A stretch of 64,000 nt of DNA from Nostocoides sp. Soil756 (lineage in GTDB: Bacteria; Actinomycetota; Actinomycetes; Actinomycetales; Dermatophilaceae), in NCBI RefSeq assembly GCF_001428065.1, contig NZ_LMSE01000004.1, positions 588,142 through 652,141 of the forward strand, in the 5' to 3' direction. Below, piece by piece: positions 35,510-47,651 of the stretch. The notes beneath the pieces were generated by a model, which saw only the letters and a program-made list of their open reading frames with translations, was not told the DNA's origin and did not search any database. The first letter of the stretch is position 1. Each line of letters starts with the position of its first letter. The position numbers were made by a program, and so were the translations under genes.

Positions 35510-37735
35510 TCATATGCCGAGCTCGGGGGCCACCTTCTCGGTGCCGGGCACCGGCGCCAGGTAGACCGTCGAGAGCCGGGCGACCCGCACGGTCACCGAG
35601 TAGGGCTGGTCGTTCCACGGGGTCGCTTCGGCCTCGAGGACGGCGCCGGCCTGGCTCGGGCTGCTCGCCTCGTCGTAGCCGCTGGTGTCGAGCACGACCT
35701 CCCAGCGCCCCGAGCGCGGGACGCCCACGCGCACCCACTCCTTGTCCTCCCCGCTGTAGTTGACGATGGAGGCGACGACGTCGCCGGTGCCGTCGGCGTT
35801 CTCGAAACGCAGGTAGGACAGCAGGTTGCCGGTGTTGTCGTCGGCGTCGAGCCAGCGGAAGCCGGCCGGCTGGGCGTCGAGCGCCCACAGCGCCGGGTGC
35901 TCGCGGTAGAGGGTGTTGAGCTGCTTGACCAGCGCGTGCACCCGGTAGTGCGCCGCATGGTCGAGCAGCCACCAGTCGAGCGAGCGTCCGTCGGCCCACT
36001 CGCCGGGCTGGGCGAACTCCGAGCCCATGAACAGCAGCTGCTTGCCGGGGTGGCTCCACATGTAGGCCAGGAAGGCCCGCAGGGTGGCGAGCTGGTCGGG
36101 CCGCTCGCCCGGGATCTTGGTGACCAGAGAGCCCTTGCCGTGCACGACCTCGTCGTGGCTGATCGGCAGCACGAAGTTCTCGCTGAAGGCGTACATCAGC
36201 GAGAACGTCAGCAGGTTGTGGTGGTACTGGCGGTGCACCGGCTCCTCGTGCAGGTAGCGGAGGGTGTCGTTCATCCAACCCATGTTCCACTTCAGCCCGA
36301 AGCCGAGGCCGCCGGCCGAGGTGGGCTTGGTGACGCCCGGCCACGAGGTCGACTCCTCGGCGATGGTGACGATGCCGGGCACCCGCTTGTAGGCGGTGGC
36401 GTTGGCCTCCTGGAGCAGCCCGATGGCCTCGAGGTGCTCGCGCCCGCCGTGGACGTTGGGGATCCACTCGCCGTCGCGGCGCGAGTAGTCGAGGTAGAGC
36501 ATCGAGGCCACGGCGTCGACCCGCAGGCCGTCGACGTGGAACTCCTCGAGCCAGTACACGGCGTTGGCCACGAGGAAGTTGCGCACCTCGAGGCGGCCGA
36601 AGTCGAACACGTGCGTGCCCCAGTCGGGCTGGTCACCGCGGCGCGGGTCCGGGTGCTCGTAGAGGGGCAGCCCGTCGAAGCGCGCCAGGGCGAACTCGTC
36701 GCGGGGGAAGTGGCCCGGCACCCAGTCGAGGATGACGCCCACGCCGGCCCGGTGCAGCGCGTCGACGAGGTACTTGAAGTCGTCGGGGGTGCCGAAGCGG
36801 GCGGTCGGCGCGTAGTACCCGGTGACCTGGTAGCCCCACGACGGTCCGTAGGGGTGCTCCATCACGGGGAGGAACTCGACGTGGGTGAAGCCGAGGTCGG
36901 TGACGTAGTTGACCAGGTGCTCGGCCAGGTCGCGGTAGGTCATGCCCTGGCGCCACGAGCCGAGGTGGACCTCGTAGACGCTCATCGGCGTGGTGTGCGG
37001 GTCGCTGGCGGCGCGGCGCTCCATCCAGGCGTCGTCCCCCCACACGTGGTGGCTGTCGTCGACCACGGAGCCGGTGCGCGGCGGGCACTCGGTGCGCCGC
37101 GCCATCGGGTCGGCCTTGGTGCGCACGCCGTCGTCGGCGCCGCGGATCTCGTACTTGTAGACCTCACCGGCGCCCACCCCCGGCACGAAGAGCTCCCAGA
37201 CCCCGCTGGAGCCGATCAGCCGCATCGGGTGCATCCGCCCGTCCCAGCCGTTGAAGTCGCCGACCACGCGCACGGCCTTGGCCCGCGGGGCCCAGACCGC
37301 GAACGAGGTACCGCGCACGGTGCCCATCGGGCCGTCGTACTCGCGCACCCGCGCGCCCAGGACGTTCCACAGCTCCTCGTGGCGCCCCTCGCCGACCAGG
37401 TGCAGGTCCACCTCACCGAGGGTGGGGGCGAACCGGTACGGGTCGTCCTGCTCGTGCTCGATGCCGTCGCCCCAGGCGACGAGCAGCCGGTAGTCCATGG
37501 TGGCGGTGGCGTCGGTGCGGACCCCGGTCCACACCCCCTCGGCCTCGTGCTCGAGGGTGAGCTCCTCGCCGTCCTCGAAGCGGACCCGCACGGCGCTCGC
37601 GAGGGGCTTCACGACGCGGATGCGCAGCCCGCCCGGCTCGAGGTGCTGGCCGAGGAGGTCGTGCGGCTGCTGGTGGCGGCCTTGGACCAGCGCGGTGATG
37701 GCGCCGCCGACCTCGGGGCTGGGGGTGGGAGTCAC
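35510..37735 (-). CDS. glgB: 1,4-alpha-glucan branching enzyme
   Basis: GH13 enzyme forming alpha-1,6 branches in glycogen or the GlgE-made glucan. 741 residues, matching the long actinobacterial form: a Pro/Gln-rich N-terminal module (GLRIRVVKPLASAVRVRFED), the CBM48 domain (FAVWAPRAKAVRVVGDFNGW), and the barrel with nucleophile D407 in GLRVDAVASMLY and acid/base E460 in VTIAEEST, then PISHDEVVHGKGSL. These positions correspond closely to D405/E458 of E. coli GlgB. Translation starts at GTG 37735, which overlaps the mak stop (GTGA). It is the last gene of the glgP-glgE-treS-mak-glgB series. Confidence 0.96.
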   Translation of the reverse strand: MTPTPSPEVGGAITALVQGRHQQPHDLLGQHLEPGGLRIRVVKPLASAVRVRFEDGEELTLEHEAEGVWTGVRTDATATMDYRLLVAWGDGIEHEQDDPYRFAPTLGEVDLHLVGEGRHEELWNVLGARVREYDGPMGTVRGTSFAVWAPRAKAVRVVGDFNGWDGRMHPMRLIGSSGVWELFVPGVGAGEVYKYEIRGADDGVRTKADPMARRTECPPRTGSVVDDSHHVWGDDAWMERRAASDPHTTPMSVYEVHLGSWRQGMTYRDLAEHLVNYVTDLGFTHVEFLPVMEHPYGPSWGYQVTGYYAPTARFGTPDDFKYLVDALHRAGVGVILDWVPGHFPRDEFALARFDGLPLYEHPDPRRGDQPDWGTHVFDFGRLEVRNFLVANAVYWLEEFHVDGLRVDAVASMLYLDYSRRDGEWIPNVHGGREHLEAIGLLQEANATAYKRVPGIVTIAEESTSWPGVTKPTSAGGLGFGLKWNMGWMNDTLRYLHEEPVHRQYHHNLLTFSLMYAFSENFVLPISHDEVVHGKGSLVTKIPGERPDQLATLRAFLAYMWSHPGKQLLFMGSEFAQPGEWADGRSLDWWLLDHAAHYRVHALVKQLNTLYREHPALWALDAQPAGFRWLDADDNTGNLLSYLRFENADGTGDVVASIVNYSGEDKEWVRVGVPRSGRWEVVLDTSGYDEASSPSQAGAVLEAEATPWNDQPYSVTVRVARLSTVYLAPVPGTEKVAPELGI

Positions 37736-39186
37736 GAAGGGTCTCCTTGGGGGATGGGGGGAGGTGCGTGCTCGGTGAGGCGGCGGACGGCCGCCCAGGG
37801 GATGCCGACCCAGGCGGGCCGGTTGCGGGCTTCGTAGACGACCTCGTACATCGCCTTGTCGAGCTCGAAGGCGGCGAGCAGGGGGCCGAGGTCGCGCGGG
37901 TCAGCACCGGCCGCGGCGGCGTAGCCGTCGAGGAAGGCCTGCTGGGCGGCGGTGACCCAGTCGCGGGCGGAGTGCCCGACGACCTGCTCGCGGGTGCCTC
38001 CGACGTAGTCGAAGCTGCGCAGCATGCCGGCCACGTCGCGGACCCACTGGTCGGGCAGCGAGCGCTCGGCCAGCGGGCGCAGCGGCTCGCCCTCGAAGTC
38101 GAGCAGCACCCACCCGCGCTCGGGCGAGTGCAGGACCTGCCCGAGGTGGTAGTCGCCGTGGATGCGCTGGAGGTCGGGCCACGGCCCCGCCGCCGCGGCC
38201 TCGAGGACGGCCTCGACCGCCGGGCGGGCCGAGGAGAGCTCGGGCACGGCCGCGACGGCGGCGTCGATCCGCGCGCGGACGGCGGCCAGGATGGCGTCGA
38301 CCTGCGCCGGGCTCGTGGGGGTGGTGCCGAGGGTGCTCGCCAGCACCCGGTGCACCTCGGCCGTCGCGGCGCCGAGGTCGCGGGCGGGTCCGGTGAAGTC
38401 GGCACCGCTCTCGGCCGCCCGCAGGGCGACCCGCCAGGCGTCCTCGACCCCGGGCAGGAACTCCTGGGCGAACGCGAGGTGGCCGGTCGCGTCGCGGTCG
38501 CCCTCGGGCCCCGGGTGGGGCCACGCGCCGAGGACCGACCCGACGACGGCCGGGACCCGGCGGGAGCCGGCGTCGACCAGCGCGCCCTGGAGGACGACGT
38601 CGGGGTTCTCGCCGGGCGAGAGCATCCGGAAGACCTTGACGATGAGAGGCACGTGGTGCCCGGCCTCGTCGTCGGTGTCGAGGATGACCGAGGTGTTCGA
38701 CTGCTCACCGGTGAGCACCCGTGACGAGCGCACGCGTACGGCGGCGTCCCAGCTGGGCTGGGGCACGCCGGCCACCGCGTCCTCGGGGGCGTCGGTGGCC
38801 GACGACGACGCCGCCTGCGCCCGGCCCTGGACGAGCTCGAGGAGCAGGGTGGCGTAGACGGGGTCGTGCGGGGCGTCGTACACCCAGCGCCGCCCCAGGA
38901 CCGAGTGCTCGAGGACGCCGACCAGGGCGTGGTCGGCCGAGGCCAGCGGCTCACCGCGGTAGGTCAGCGGCACCTGGTAGACGACGGTCTCGTCGCCCGC
39001 CTCGTCGGCGACCACGAGGGTCTCGACACCCACCGCGCCGTCGGGGTCGTCGAGGCGCCACGCCGCGAGCCGGCGCAGCACGGGCCGGCGCCCCTTGGCG
39101 GCGTACCAGCGCTGGCCGCCCATCCACGCTTCGAGCAGCTCGAGCTTGCTCGGCGTGAGGGTGGCGCCGGTGTGGATCTCAGCCAT
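37732..39186 (-). CDS. mak: Maltokinase (Pep2/Mak)
   Basis: Phosphorylates maltose with ATP to maltose 1-phosphate, the GlgE donor. The 484 residues have the aminoglycoside-phosphotransferase-like kinase fold: an N-terminal cap (WMGGQRWYAAKGRRPVLRRL), the nucleotide region VLTGEQSNTSVIL and VPLIVKVFRML, the catalytic loop RIHGDYHLGQVLHS and metal-binding LLDFEGEPLRPLAER. It is expressed between treS (8-base overlap) and glgB (4-base overlap); in some actinobacteria treS and mak are fused, which agrees with this coupling. Maltose is supplied by TreS. Confidence 0.94.
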   Translation of the reverse strand: MAEIHTGATLTPSKLELLEAWMGGQRWYAAKGRRPVLRRLAAWRLDDPDGAVGVETLVVADEAGDETVVYQVPLTYRGEPLASADHALVGVLEHSVLGRRWVYDAPHDPVYATLLLELVQGRAQAASSSATDAPEDAVAGVPQPSWDAAVRVRSSRVLTGEQSNTSVILDTDDEAGHHVPLIVKVFRMLSPGENPDVVLQGALVDAGSRRVPAVVGSVLGAWPHPGPEGDRDATGHLAFAQEFLPGVEDAWRVALRAAESGADFTGPARDLGAATAEVHRVLASTLGTTPTSPAQVDAILAAVRARIDAAVAAVPELSSARPAVEAVLEAAAAGPWPDLQRIHGDYHLGQVLHSPERGWVLLDFEGEPLRPLAERSLPDQWVRDVAGMLRSFDYVGGTREQVVGHSARDWVTAAQQAFLDGYAAAAGADPRDLGPLLAAFELDKAMYEVVYEARNRPAWVGIPWAAVRRLTEHAPPPIPQGDPS

Positions 39187-40930
39187 GGGTGCCCCCCGGC
39201 GGCGGCTCGAGCGACAACCAGAAGAAGTCGCGCGACCCGAGGGTGACGGTGAGCTCGCCGTCGGGGCCGATGTCGGGGAAGCCGGTGCCGCCGAACAGGT
39301 CCCGGGTCAGCCAGCCCGCGAAGTGCTCGGGCACCCGGAGGGTGCTCGCCTGGGGCCTCGACGAGAGGTTGTTGACACACAGCACGGCCCGGGCCGAGCG
39401 GTCCTCGACCTCGCGCTCGCGCCGGTCGACCCGCACGAACGCCAGGACCCGGTCGTGCGAGGACGCGCAGACCTCGAAGTCGCCGAGGCCGAACACCGGG
39501 TGCTCGCGCCGGACGGCCAGCATCCCGCGCAGCCAGTGCAGGAAGGAGGAGCCCGAGGCCATCTGGGCCTCGACGTTGACGTGGCTGTAGTTGTGCACCA
39601 GCGACTGGATGACCGGCAGGTAGAGCTTGCCGGGGTCGGCGGTGGAGAACCCGGCGTTGCGGTCGGGGGTCCACTGCATCGGGGTGCGCACGGCGTCGCG
39701 GTCGTCGAGCCAGATGTTGTCGCCCATCCCGATCTCGTCGCCGTAGTAGAGGCAGGGCGAGCCGGGCAGCGAGAGCAGCAGGGCATGGATCAGCTCGATC
39801 TCGGGCCGGCTGTTGTCGAGCAGCGGCGAGAGGCGGCGCCGGATGCCGACGTTGGCCCGCATCCGCGGGTCGGGGGCGTACCAGCCGTACATGGCGGCCC
39901 GCTGCTCCGGGGTGACCATCTCGAGGGTCAGCTCGTCGTGGTTGCGCAGGAAGGTGCCCCACTGGGTGCCCGGCGGGATGTCGGGGGTGTCGGCCAGCAC
40001 GTCGATGATGGGCGCCGCCTTCTCCTCGCGCAGCGCGTAGTAGAGCATCGGCATCACCGGGAAGTGGAAGCACATCTGGCACTCCGGCGCCTCCTCGGTG
40101 CCGAAGTAGTCGACGACGTCGCCGGGCGGCTGGTTGGCCTCGGCGAGCAGGATGCGCCCCGGGTACTCGGCGTCGACCATCGCGCGCAGCGACGCCAGGA
40201 ACTCGTGGGTCTTCGGGTGGTTCTCGCCGTTGTGCCCCTCCTCCTCGTAGAGGTAGGGCACGGCATCGAGGCGGAAGCCGTCGATGCCCATGTCCATCCA
40301 GAACCGCACCACGTCGAAGATCGCGTCGTGGACCGCCGGGTTCTCGAAGTTCAGGTCGGGCTGGTGGCTGAAGAAGCGGTGCCAGAAGAACTGCCGGCGG
40401 ATGGGGTCGAAGGTCCAGTTCGAGGTCTCGGTGTCGATGAAGATGATGCGCGCGTCGGTGTACTTGTCGTCGGTGTCGGACCACACGTAGAAGTCGCCGT
40501 ACGGGCCCTCGGGGTCGCTGCGCGAGGCCTGGAACCACGGGTGCTGGTCACTGGTGTGGTTCATCACGAGGTCGGTGACGATGCGGATGCCGCGCGCGTG
40601 CGCCTGGGTGATGAGCTCGCGGAACTCCGGGAGGGTGCCGAACTCGGGCAGCACCTGGGTGTAGTCGGAGATGTCGTAGCCGCCGTCGCGCAACGGGCTG
40701 GCGTAGAACGGCGGCAGCCACAGGCAGTCCACCCCGAGCCACTGCAGGTAGTCGAGGCGGTTGATGATGCCCGCGAAGTCGCCCTCGCCCGAGCCGGTGG
40801 AGTCGCCGAAGGCCCGGACCAGGACCTCGTAGAACACCGCGGTGCGGAACCACTCGGGGTCGTGGCGCAGGCCCGGCTGGTTCATGCCCAGCCCGGGGGT
40901 GCTGTGCCCCATCCCGGGGATGGCGCTCAT
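39179..40930 (-). CDS. treS: Trehalose synthase (maltose alpha-D-glucosyltransferase)
   Basis: Reversibly isomerises trehalose and maltose. 583 residues starting at ATG 40930, with GH13 motifs: DLVMNHTSDQHPWF (region I), nucleophile D222 in GFRLDAVPYLYEEEG, acid/base E264 in ILLAEANQPPGD and FLRNHDELTLEMV (third acid). The C-terminal beta domain ends with DFFWLSLEPPPGG. The ATGA overlap with glgE upstream and the overlap with mak downstream place it firmly in the maltosyltransferase operon. In cells the net flow is likely trehalose to maltose, pulled by the kinase. Confidence 0.95.
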   Translation of the reverse strand: MSAIPGMGHSTPGLGMNQPGLRHDPEWFRTAVFYEVLVRAFGDSTGSGEGDFAGIINRLDYLQWLGVDCLWLPPFYASPLRDGGYDISDYTQVLPEFGTLPEFRELITQAHARGIRIVTDLVMNHTSDQHPWFQASRSDPEGPYGDFYVWSDTDDKYTDARIIFIDTETSNWTFDPIRRQFFWHRFFSHQPDLNFENPAVHDAIFDVVRFWMDMGIDGFRLDAVPYLYEEEGHNGENHPKTHEFLASLRAMVDAEYPGRILLAEANQPPGDVVDYFGTEEAPECQMCFHFPVMPMLYYALREEKAAPIIDVLADTPDIPPGTQWGTFLRNHDELTLEMVTPEQRAAMYGWYAPDPRMRANVGIRRRLSPLLDNSRPEIELIHALLLSLPGSPCLYYGDEIGMGDNIWLDDRDAVRTPMQWTPDRNAGFSTADPGKLYLPVIQSLVHNYSHVNVEAQMASGSSFLHWLRGMLAVRREHPVFGLGDFEVCASSHDRVLAFVRVDRREREVEDRSARAVLCVNNLSSRPQASTLRVPEHFAGWLTRDLFGGTGFPDIGPDGELTVTLGSRDFFWLSLEPPPGGTHG

Positions 40931-42954
40931 CGGCTCCTCCTGACCGCGACGACGTGGACGGGCTCGACCTCCGGGCCGAGGCGGACGTAGACCTCCTGCT
41001 GCCACTGCCAGGTGTGGCCGGTGAGCAGGTCGGTGGCCTCGAGCGTCTCGCCCGGCTCGGCGCCGAGCGCCGCCAGGTCGAGGCGCAGCGTGGTGGCCCG
41101 CGTCGAGTGGGGGTCGAGGTTGGCGACGACCAGCACCACGTCGTCGGTGCCGTCGGGCAGCGCGCGGCGCTTGGAGAACGCCAGGAAGTTCTCGTCGTCG
41201 ACGTGGTGGAAGCGGATGCCGCGCAGGCGGTGCAGCGCGGGGTGCTCGCGGCGGATCTCGTTGAGCCGGGTCAGGTAACCCGCGAGGCTCCGGCCCTCCT
41301 GGGCACCCCCCGGCTCGTAGTCGGCCCAGCGCCGGTCCTTGAACTCGTACTTCTCGTTGTCGATCTGCTCCTCGGCGCCCGGGCGGGCCACGTGCTCCAT
41401 CAGCTCGTAGCCGGCGTAGATCCCGTAGGTGGGGACCAGGGTGGCCGCCAGGGCGGCGCGCAGCTTCCAGGCGGCGGGGCCGCCGAACTGCAGGTACGGC
41501 GTGAGGATGTCGTGGGTCGTGGGCCAGAACGAGGGGCGCATGTAGGCGGCCGACTCGCCCGCGAGCTCCTCGACGTACTCGCGCAGCTCGGGGGCGGTGT
41601 TGCGCCAGGTGTAGTAGGTGTAGCTCTGCTGGAAGCCGATCTTGCCCAGGGTGTGCATCATCGCGGGCTTGGTGAAGGCCTCGGCCAGCCAGATGACGTC
41701 GGGGTGGTCCTTCGCCACGTCGGCGATGAGCCACTGCCAGAACTCGACCGGCTTGGTGTGCGGGTTGTCGACGCGGAAGATCTCGACGCCGTGGTCGATC
41801 CACACCTGGACCACGGCGCGCACGGCGGCGTAGATGCCGGCCGGGTCGTTGTCGAAGTTCAGCGGGTAGATGTCCTGGTACTTCTTCGGGGGGTTCTCGG
41901 CGTACGCGATGGTGCCGTCGGCGCGGGTCGTGAACCACTCCGGGTGCGTCGCGACCCACGGGTGGTCCGGCGAGCACTGCAGGGCGAGGTCCATCGCGAC
42001 CTCCATCCCCAGGCGCTTGGCCTCGGCCACGAAGGCGTCGAAGTCCTCGAAGGTGCCGAGGTCGGGGTGGATGGCGTCGTGGCCGCCGTCGGGGGATCCG
42101 ATGGCGTAGGGGCTGCCGGGGTCCTCCGGGCGGGCGTCGAGGGTGTTGTTGGGACCCTTCTTGGCCGCCTGCCCGATGGGGTGGATGGGCGTGAGGTAGA
42201 CGACGTCGAAGCCCATCGCCGCGACCGCGGGCAGCCGGCCGGCGGCGGTGCGCAGGGTGCCGGTGCGCCAGCGGTGCTCGTCCTCGTCGTAGTGCGCCCC
42301 CTCACTGCGCGGGAAGAGCTCGTACCAGGCGCCGTAGAGGGCGCGCTCGCGCTCGACCAGGAGGGGCAGGTCGCGCCCGGGGGAGACCAGGTCACGCAAC
42401 GGGCGCTCGCCCAGCTCGGTCTCGACGTCGGCGGCGGTGCCGGCCCGCAGCCGCAGCGAGGCGGGCCGCGTGGTGTCGCGCAGGCCGGTGATGGCCTCGA
42501 TGAGCAGCTGCTCCTGCTCGGCGGTGCGGTCGACCTCGTCGACGGCCCGCTCGAGGACGCGGGCGCCCTCCTCGAGCATGAGCTCGGTGTCGACGTCGGC
42601 CGCGACCTTGATGGTCGCGTCGTGCTCCCACGTGCCGTAGGGGTCGGACCAGCCCTCGACCCGGTAGGACCACCAGCCGGTGCGGTCGGGCGTGACCCGC
42701 GCGACCCAGGTGTCGAGCCCGGGGTTGGTGCAGGTCATCGGGTGGAAGGTCTCGGCCCCGTCGGGGTCGGTCAGCACGACGGTGGCGTTGACGGCGTCGT
42801 GGCCCTCACGGAAGACGGTGGCGCGGACCTCGACCTCCTCGCCGACGACCGCCTTGGCGGGGCGGTCGCCGTGGTCGACGACGGGTCTGACGTCGAGGAC
42901 CGGGATCCGTCCGAGGGGGGTCTGCGGAGGGGCGGTTCGGAGGTCGTCGCTCAC
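40927..42954 (-). CDS. glgE: Maltose-1-phosphate maltosyltransferase
   Basis: Transfers maltosyl units from maltose 1-phosphate to the non-reducing ends of alpha-1,4-glucans. 675 residues: N-terminal beta domain (VVGEEVEVRATVFREGHDAV), the GH13_3 barrel and a C-terminal domain. The nucleophile D396 in FRVDNPHTKP and acid/base E425 in WLAEAFTKP correspond to D394/E423 of the Streptomyces enzyme. Typical PIHPIGQAAKKGPNN is also present. Start is GTG 42954; TAGGTT 7 bases upstream would give the gene its own leaderless promoter in addition to read-through from glgP. Confidence 0.96.
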   Translation of the reverse strand: MSDDLRTAPPQTPLGRIPVLDVRPVVDHGDRPAKAVVGEEVEVRATVFREGHDAVNATVVLTDPDGAETFHPMTCTNPGLDTWVARVTPDRTGWWSYRVEGWSDPYGTWEHDATIKVAADVDTELMLEEGARVLERAVDEVDRTAEQEQLLIEAITGLRDTTRPASLRLRAGTAADVETELGERPLRDLVSPGRDLPLLVERERALYGAWYELFPRSEGAHYDEDEHRWRTGTLRTAAGRLPAVAAMGFDVVYLTPIHPIGQAAKKGPNNTLDARPEDPGSPYAIGSPDGGHDAIHPDLGTFEDFDAFVAEAKRLGMEVAMDLALQCSPDHPWVATHPEWFTTRADGTIAYAENPPKKYQDIYPLNFDNDPAGIYAAVRAVVQVWIDHGVEIFRVDNPHTKPVEFWQWLIADVAKDHPDVIWLAEAFTKPAMMHTLGKIGFQQSYTYYTWRNTAPELREYVEELAGESAAYMRPSFWPTTHDILTPYLQFGGPAAWKLRAALAATLVPTYGIYAGYELMEHVARPGAEEQIDNEKYEFKDRRWADYEPGGAQEGRSLAGYLTRLNEIRREHPALHRLRGIRFHHVDDENFLAFSKRRALPDGTDDVVLVVANLDPHSTRATTLRLDLAALGAEPGETLEATDLLTGHTWQWQQEVYVRLGPEVEPVHVVAVRRSR

Positions 42955-42961
42955 CCCCCCG

Positions 42962-42967
42962 AACCTA
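42962..42967 (-). promoter_or_regulatory. Probable -10 hexamer of leaderless glgE operon transcript
   Basis: TAGGTT on the minus strand ends 7 bases before GTG 42954. The rest of the 96-base gap to glgP contains repeated CCCGGGTC units that could fold. Confidence 0.45.
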
Positions 42968-43050
42968 CACGGACCGGCCGGGCCGACGCAGTCGCGGCAT
43001 CCGTCGGTCCCGGGTCGATCCCGGGTCGGGTCCCGGGCCGTCCGCGCTGG

Positions 43051-45594
<2,544 letters not shown>

Positions 45595-45654
45595 TCGGGC
45601 TCGTCCTTCGGGGCCGGGAGGCGGATCAGGCGCAGCGACGGTGGTGCGCTGGAC

Positions 45655-45660
45655 AGGGTA
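45655..45660 (-). promoter_or_regulatory. Candidate -10 element of glgP
   Basis: TACCCT on the minus strand, about 60 bases before the glgP start, with the LacI-like site at 45670-45685 covering the expected -35 area. Confidence 0.35.
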
Positions 45661-45669
45661 GCCATCTGG

Positions 45670-45685
45670 TGCGGAAACGCTTGCA
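45670..45685 (-). promoter_or_regulatory. LacI-family (catabolite-element-like) operator upstream of glgP
   Basis: On the minus strand the sequence TGCAAGCGTTTCCGCA has the half-palindromic pattern TGnAAnCGnTTnC of LacI/GalR-family operators, with the central CpG they need. It is upstream of glgP by about 76-91 bases. A maltose- or glucan-responsive repressor is plausible; no lacI-type gene is in the window. Confidence 0.4.
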
Positions 45686-45712
45686 CGGATCGGCGCGGCG
45701 AGCTGGGGGGAC

Positions 45713-47014
45713 TCAGGATGCGGGCGCCGCCACCAGGCGGTCGCGGGTGAGGTCGGCCAGCGTCCGGCAGCCGGTGAGGGCCATGGTCAGGTCGAGCTCG
45801 GCCACCAGGTGACGCAGCACCTGGGCGGCGCCCTCCTGGCCGGCCAGGGCCAGCCCGTAGACGTACGGGCGCCCGATCCCGACCGCGGTGGCGCCCAGGG
45901 CGAGCGCGACGAACACGTCGGCGCCGGTGCGCACCCCGGAGTCGAACAGCACCGGCATCGCGGACCCGCGGCCGCGGACGGCGTCGACGACCCCGGGCAG
46001 GGCGTCGAGGGCGCCCACGCTGCGGTCGACCTGCCGGCCGCCGTGGTTGGAGACCCAGACGCCGTCGACCCCGGCGTCGACCGCCCGCTGCGCGTCCTGG
46101 GGGTGCAGCACGCCCTTGAGGACGATCGGCAGTGAGGTCATCGCGCGCAGCCGGGGCAGGTCGGCCCAGGTGAGGCCGGGGCGCGAGAAGACGTCGAGGA
46201 AGGTCTCGACGGCCGCGCGGGGCACGGGCGACGTGAGGTTCTCGCGGGTCGGCCCGGGGTGGTTGCGGCTCATCGAGAGCAGGGTGCGCACGGCCGCGGG
46301 GGTGGGGCGCGGGGAGGGCTCGGCGGGCCGGCCGCCGGCCGCGTCGACCCGCTCCTGCACCAGGCGCCGGAAGACCGGGTCGGAGGTGTACTGGGCGATC
46401 CCCTCGCCGCGGGCGAACGGCAGGTGGCCCAGGTCGAGGTCACGCGGGCGCCAGCCCAGGTAGGCGGTGTCGAGCGTGACGACCAGCGCCTCGCTGCCGC
46501 ACGCCTCGGCCCGGTGCACCAGCGAGGCGGCCAGGTCGTCGTCGTTGCTCCAGTACAGCTGGTACCAGTGCCCGGCGCCGCGCACGGCGGCGGCGACGTC
46601 CTCCATCGGGACACTGGCCTGGGTGCTGAGGACCGGTGTCACGCCCTCGCCGGCCGCGGCCCGCGCCGCGGCCAGGTCGGCCTCGGGGTGCGCACTCGAG
46701 AGCACCCCCACCGGCGAGAGCAGCAGGGGCGCCGGGTGGCGCCGGCCCAGCAGCTCGACCGACAGGTCGCGCTCGCGGGTGTCGACGAGCATCCGGGGGA
46801 GCACCCGCCACCGGTCGAAGGCGTCACGGTTGGCCCGGGCACTGGCCTCGCTGCCGGCCGCGCCCGCCACGTAGGCGAAGGCGCGGCGCGACATCACCTG
46901 CTCGGCGGCCGCCTCGAGGAGCCGCCCGTCGGTGGGCACGGCGGGGCGGTGCCCGAAGGAGCCGGCGCGGTAGATCGCGCCCTGCACGAGTCGTCCGATG
47001 TCGGTGGCGGCCAC
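45713..47014 (-). CDS. FMN-dependent alpha-hydroxy-acid oxidase (lactate 2-monooxygenase-like)
   Basis: A 433-residue FMN enzyme of the glycolate oxidase/lactate dehydrogenase family. RRAFAYVAGAAGSE, LPRMLVDTRERDLSVELLGR and LLSPVGVL fit the N-terminal part; the active-site segment is WVSNHGGRQVDRSVGALDAL with the catalytic His in SNHGGRQ, and LFDSGVRTGADVFVALALGA is the FMN phosphate-binding end. YQLYWSNDDDLAASLVHRAE and DTAYLGWRPRDLDLGHLPF resemble mycobacterial lactate 2-monooxygenase more than LldD. Start is probably GTG 47014. It would oxidise L-lactate or a related 2-hydroxy acid to acetate plus CO2 or to pyruvate. Confidence 0.85.
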   Translation of the reverse strand: MAATDIGRLVQGAIYRAGSFGHRPAVPTDGRLLEAAAEQVMSRRAFAYVAGAAGSEASARANRDAFDRWRVLPRMLVDTRERDLSVELLGRRHPAPLLLSPVGVLSSAHPEADLAAARAAAGEGVTPVLSTQASVPMEDVAAAVRGAGHWYQLYWSNDDDLAASLVHRAEACGSEALVVTLDTAYLGWRPRDLDLGHLPFARGEGIAQYTSDPVFRRLVQERVDAAGGRPAEPSPRPTPAAVRTLLSMSRNHPGPTRENLTSPVPRAAVETFLDVFSRPGLTWADLPRLRAMTSLPIVLKGVLHPQDAQRAVDAGVDGVWVSNHGGRQVDRSVGALDALPGVVDAVRGRGSAMPVLFDSGVRTGADVFVALALGATAVGIGRPYVYGLALAGQEGAAQVLRHLVAELDLTMALTGCRTLADLTRDRLVAAPAS

Positions 47015-47081
47015 GAGCGCCTGTCTACCGGACCGGGCCGCGGGAAGCCACTGTCGGCGCGCGGTGCCCGAGTGGGACGCC

Positions 47082-47087
47082 TAGGGT
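47082..47087 (+). promoter_or_regulatory. Probable -10 hexamer of leaderless transcript (47094 gene)
   Basis: TAGGGT ends 6 bases before GTG 47094. Confidence 0.45.
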
Positions 47088-47093
47088 TCACGG

Positions 47094-47612
47094 GTGCACC
47101 GTTTCCCCTGGGCCGCATGGGGCCTGCTCGTCGTCGTCATCGACCTGCCCCTGGGCGGGTGGGACGTCGCCCCGGACGTGGTGGGCTACGCCTGGGTCCT
47201 CTACGGACTGCTCGGAGCCACCGCGCGGCCCTTCCTGGTGGCGCGGGTGGCCGCGGTCGTGGGGCTGCCGGTGTGGCTGGTCACGGGCACGCCGCTGTTC
47301 GCCGCCGACCGCTACGTGATCCTGCAGTACACCGCGCTCACCGTCGAGGCGCTCGTGTGGGCCGTGCTCGTGCACCAGCTGTGCACCGGGGTGATGGCCG
47401 TCGGCATCCCCGAGGACCTCGCGCGGTGGGCCCACCGGCTGGCGCTCGCGGCCGTGGCCCTGGGGGTGCTCCTGGTCGGGTCGCTGGTGCTCTACGCCGC
47501 CTCCGGCCTGCCCCTCTACGGACTGGCGGTGGTGGCGGCCGTGGTCGTGGGGCTGCTCGCCGTCGTGCTGCTCCAGCGGGTGGCCCGCTCGGGCGCGCTC
47601 ACCGCCGCCTGA
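47094..47612 (+). CDS. Hypothetical multi-pass membrane protein
   Basis: A 172-residue hydrophobic protein with four or five predicted helices, for example AAWGLLVVVIDLPLGG, FLVARVAAVVGLPVWLV, LALAAVALGVLLVGSLVLYA and GLAVVAAVVVGLLAVVLLQR. No family recognised. Start GTG 47094 is supported by TAGGGT 6 bases before it. It is divergent from the hydroxy-acid oxidase and ends at a strong hairpin shared with the convergent PhyH gene. Confidence 0.65.
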   Translation: MHRFPWAAWGLLVVVIDLPLGGWDVAPDVVGYAWVLYGLLGATARPFLVARVAAVVGLPVWLVTGTPLFAADRYVILQYTALTVEALVWAVLVHQLCTGVMAVGIPEDLARWAHRLALAAVALGVLLVGSLVLYAASGLPLYGLAVVAAVVVGLLAVVLLQRVARSGALTAA

Positions 47613-47651
47613 CCGACGCCGCAGGGACCGCCCTCCGACGCCGGCCCGCCC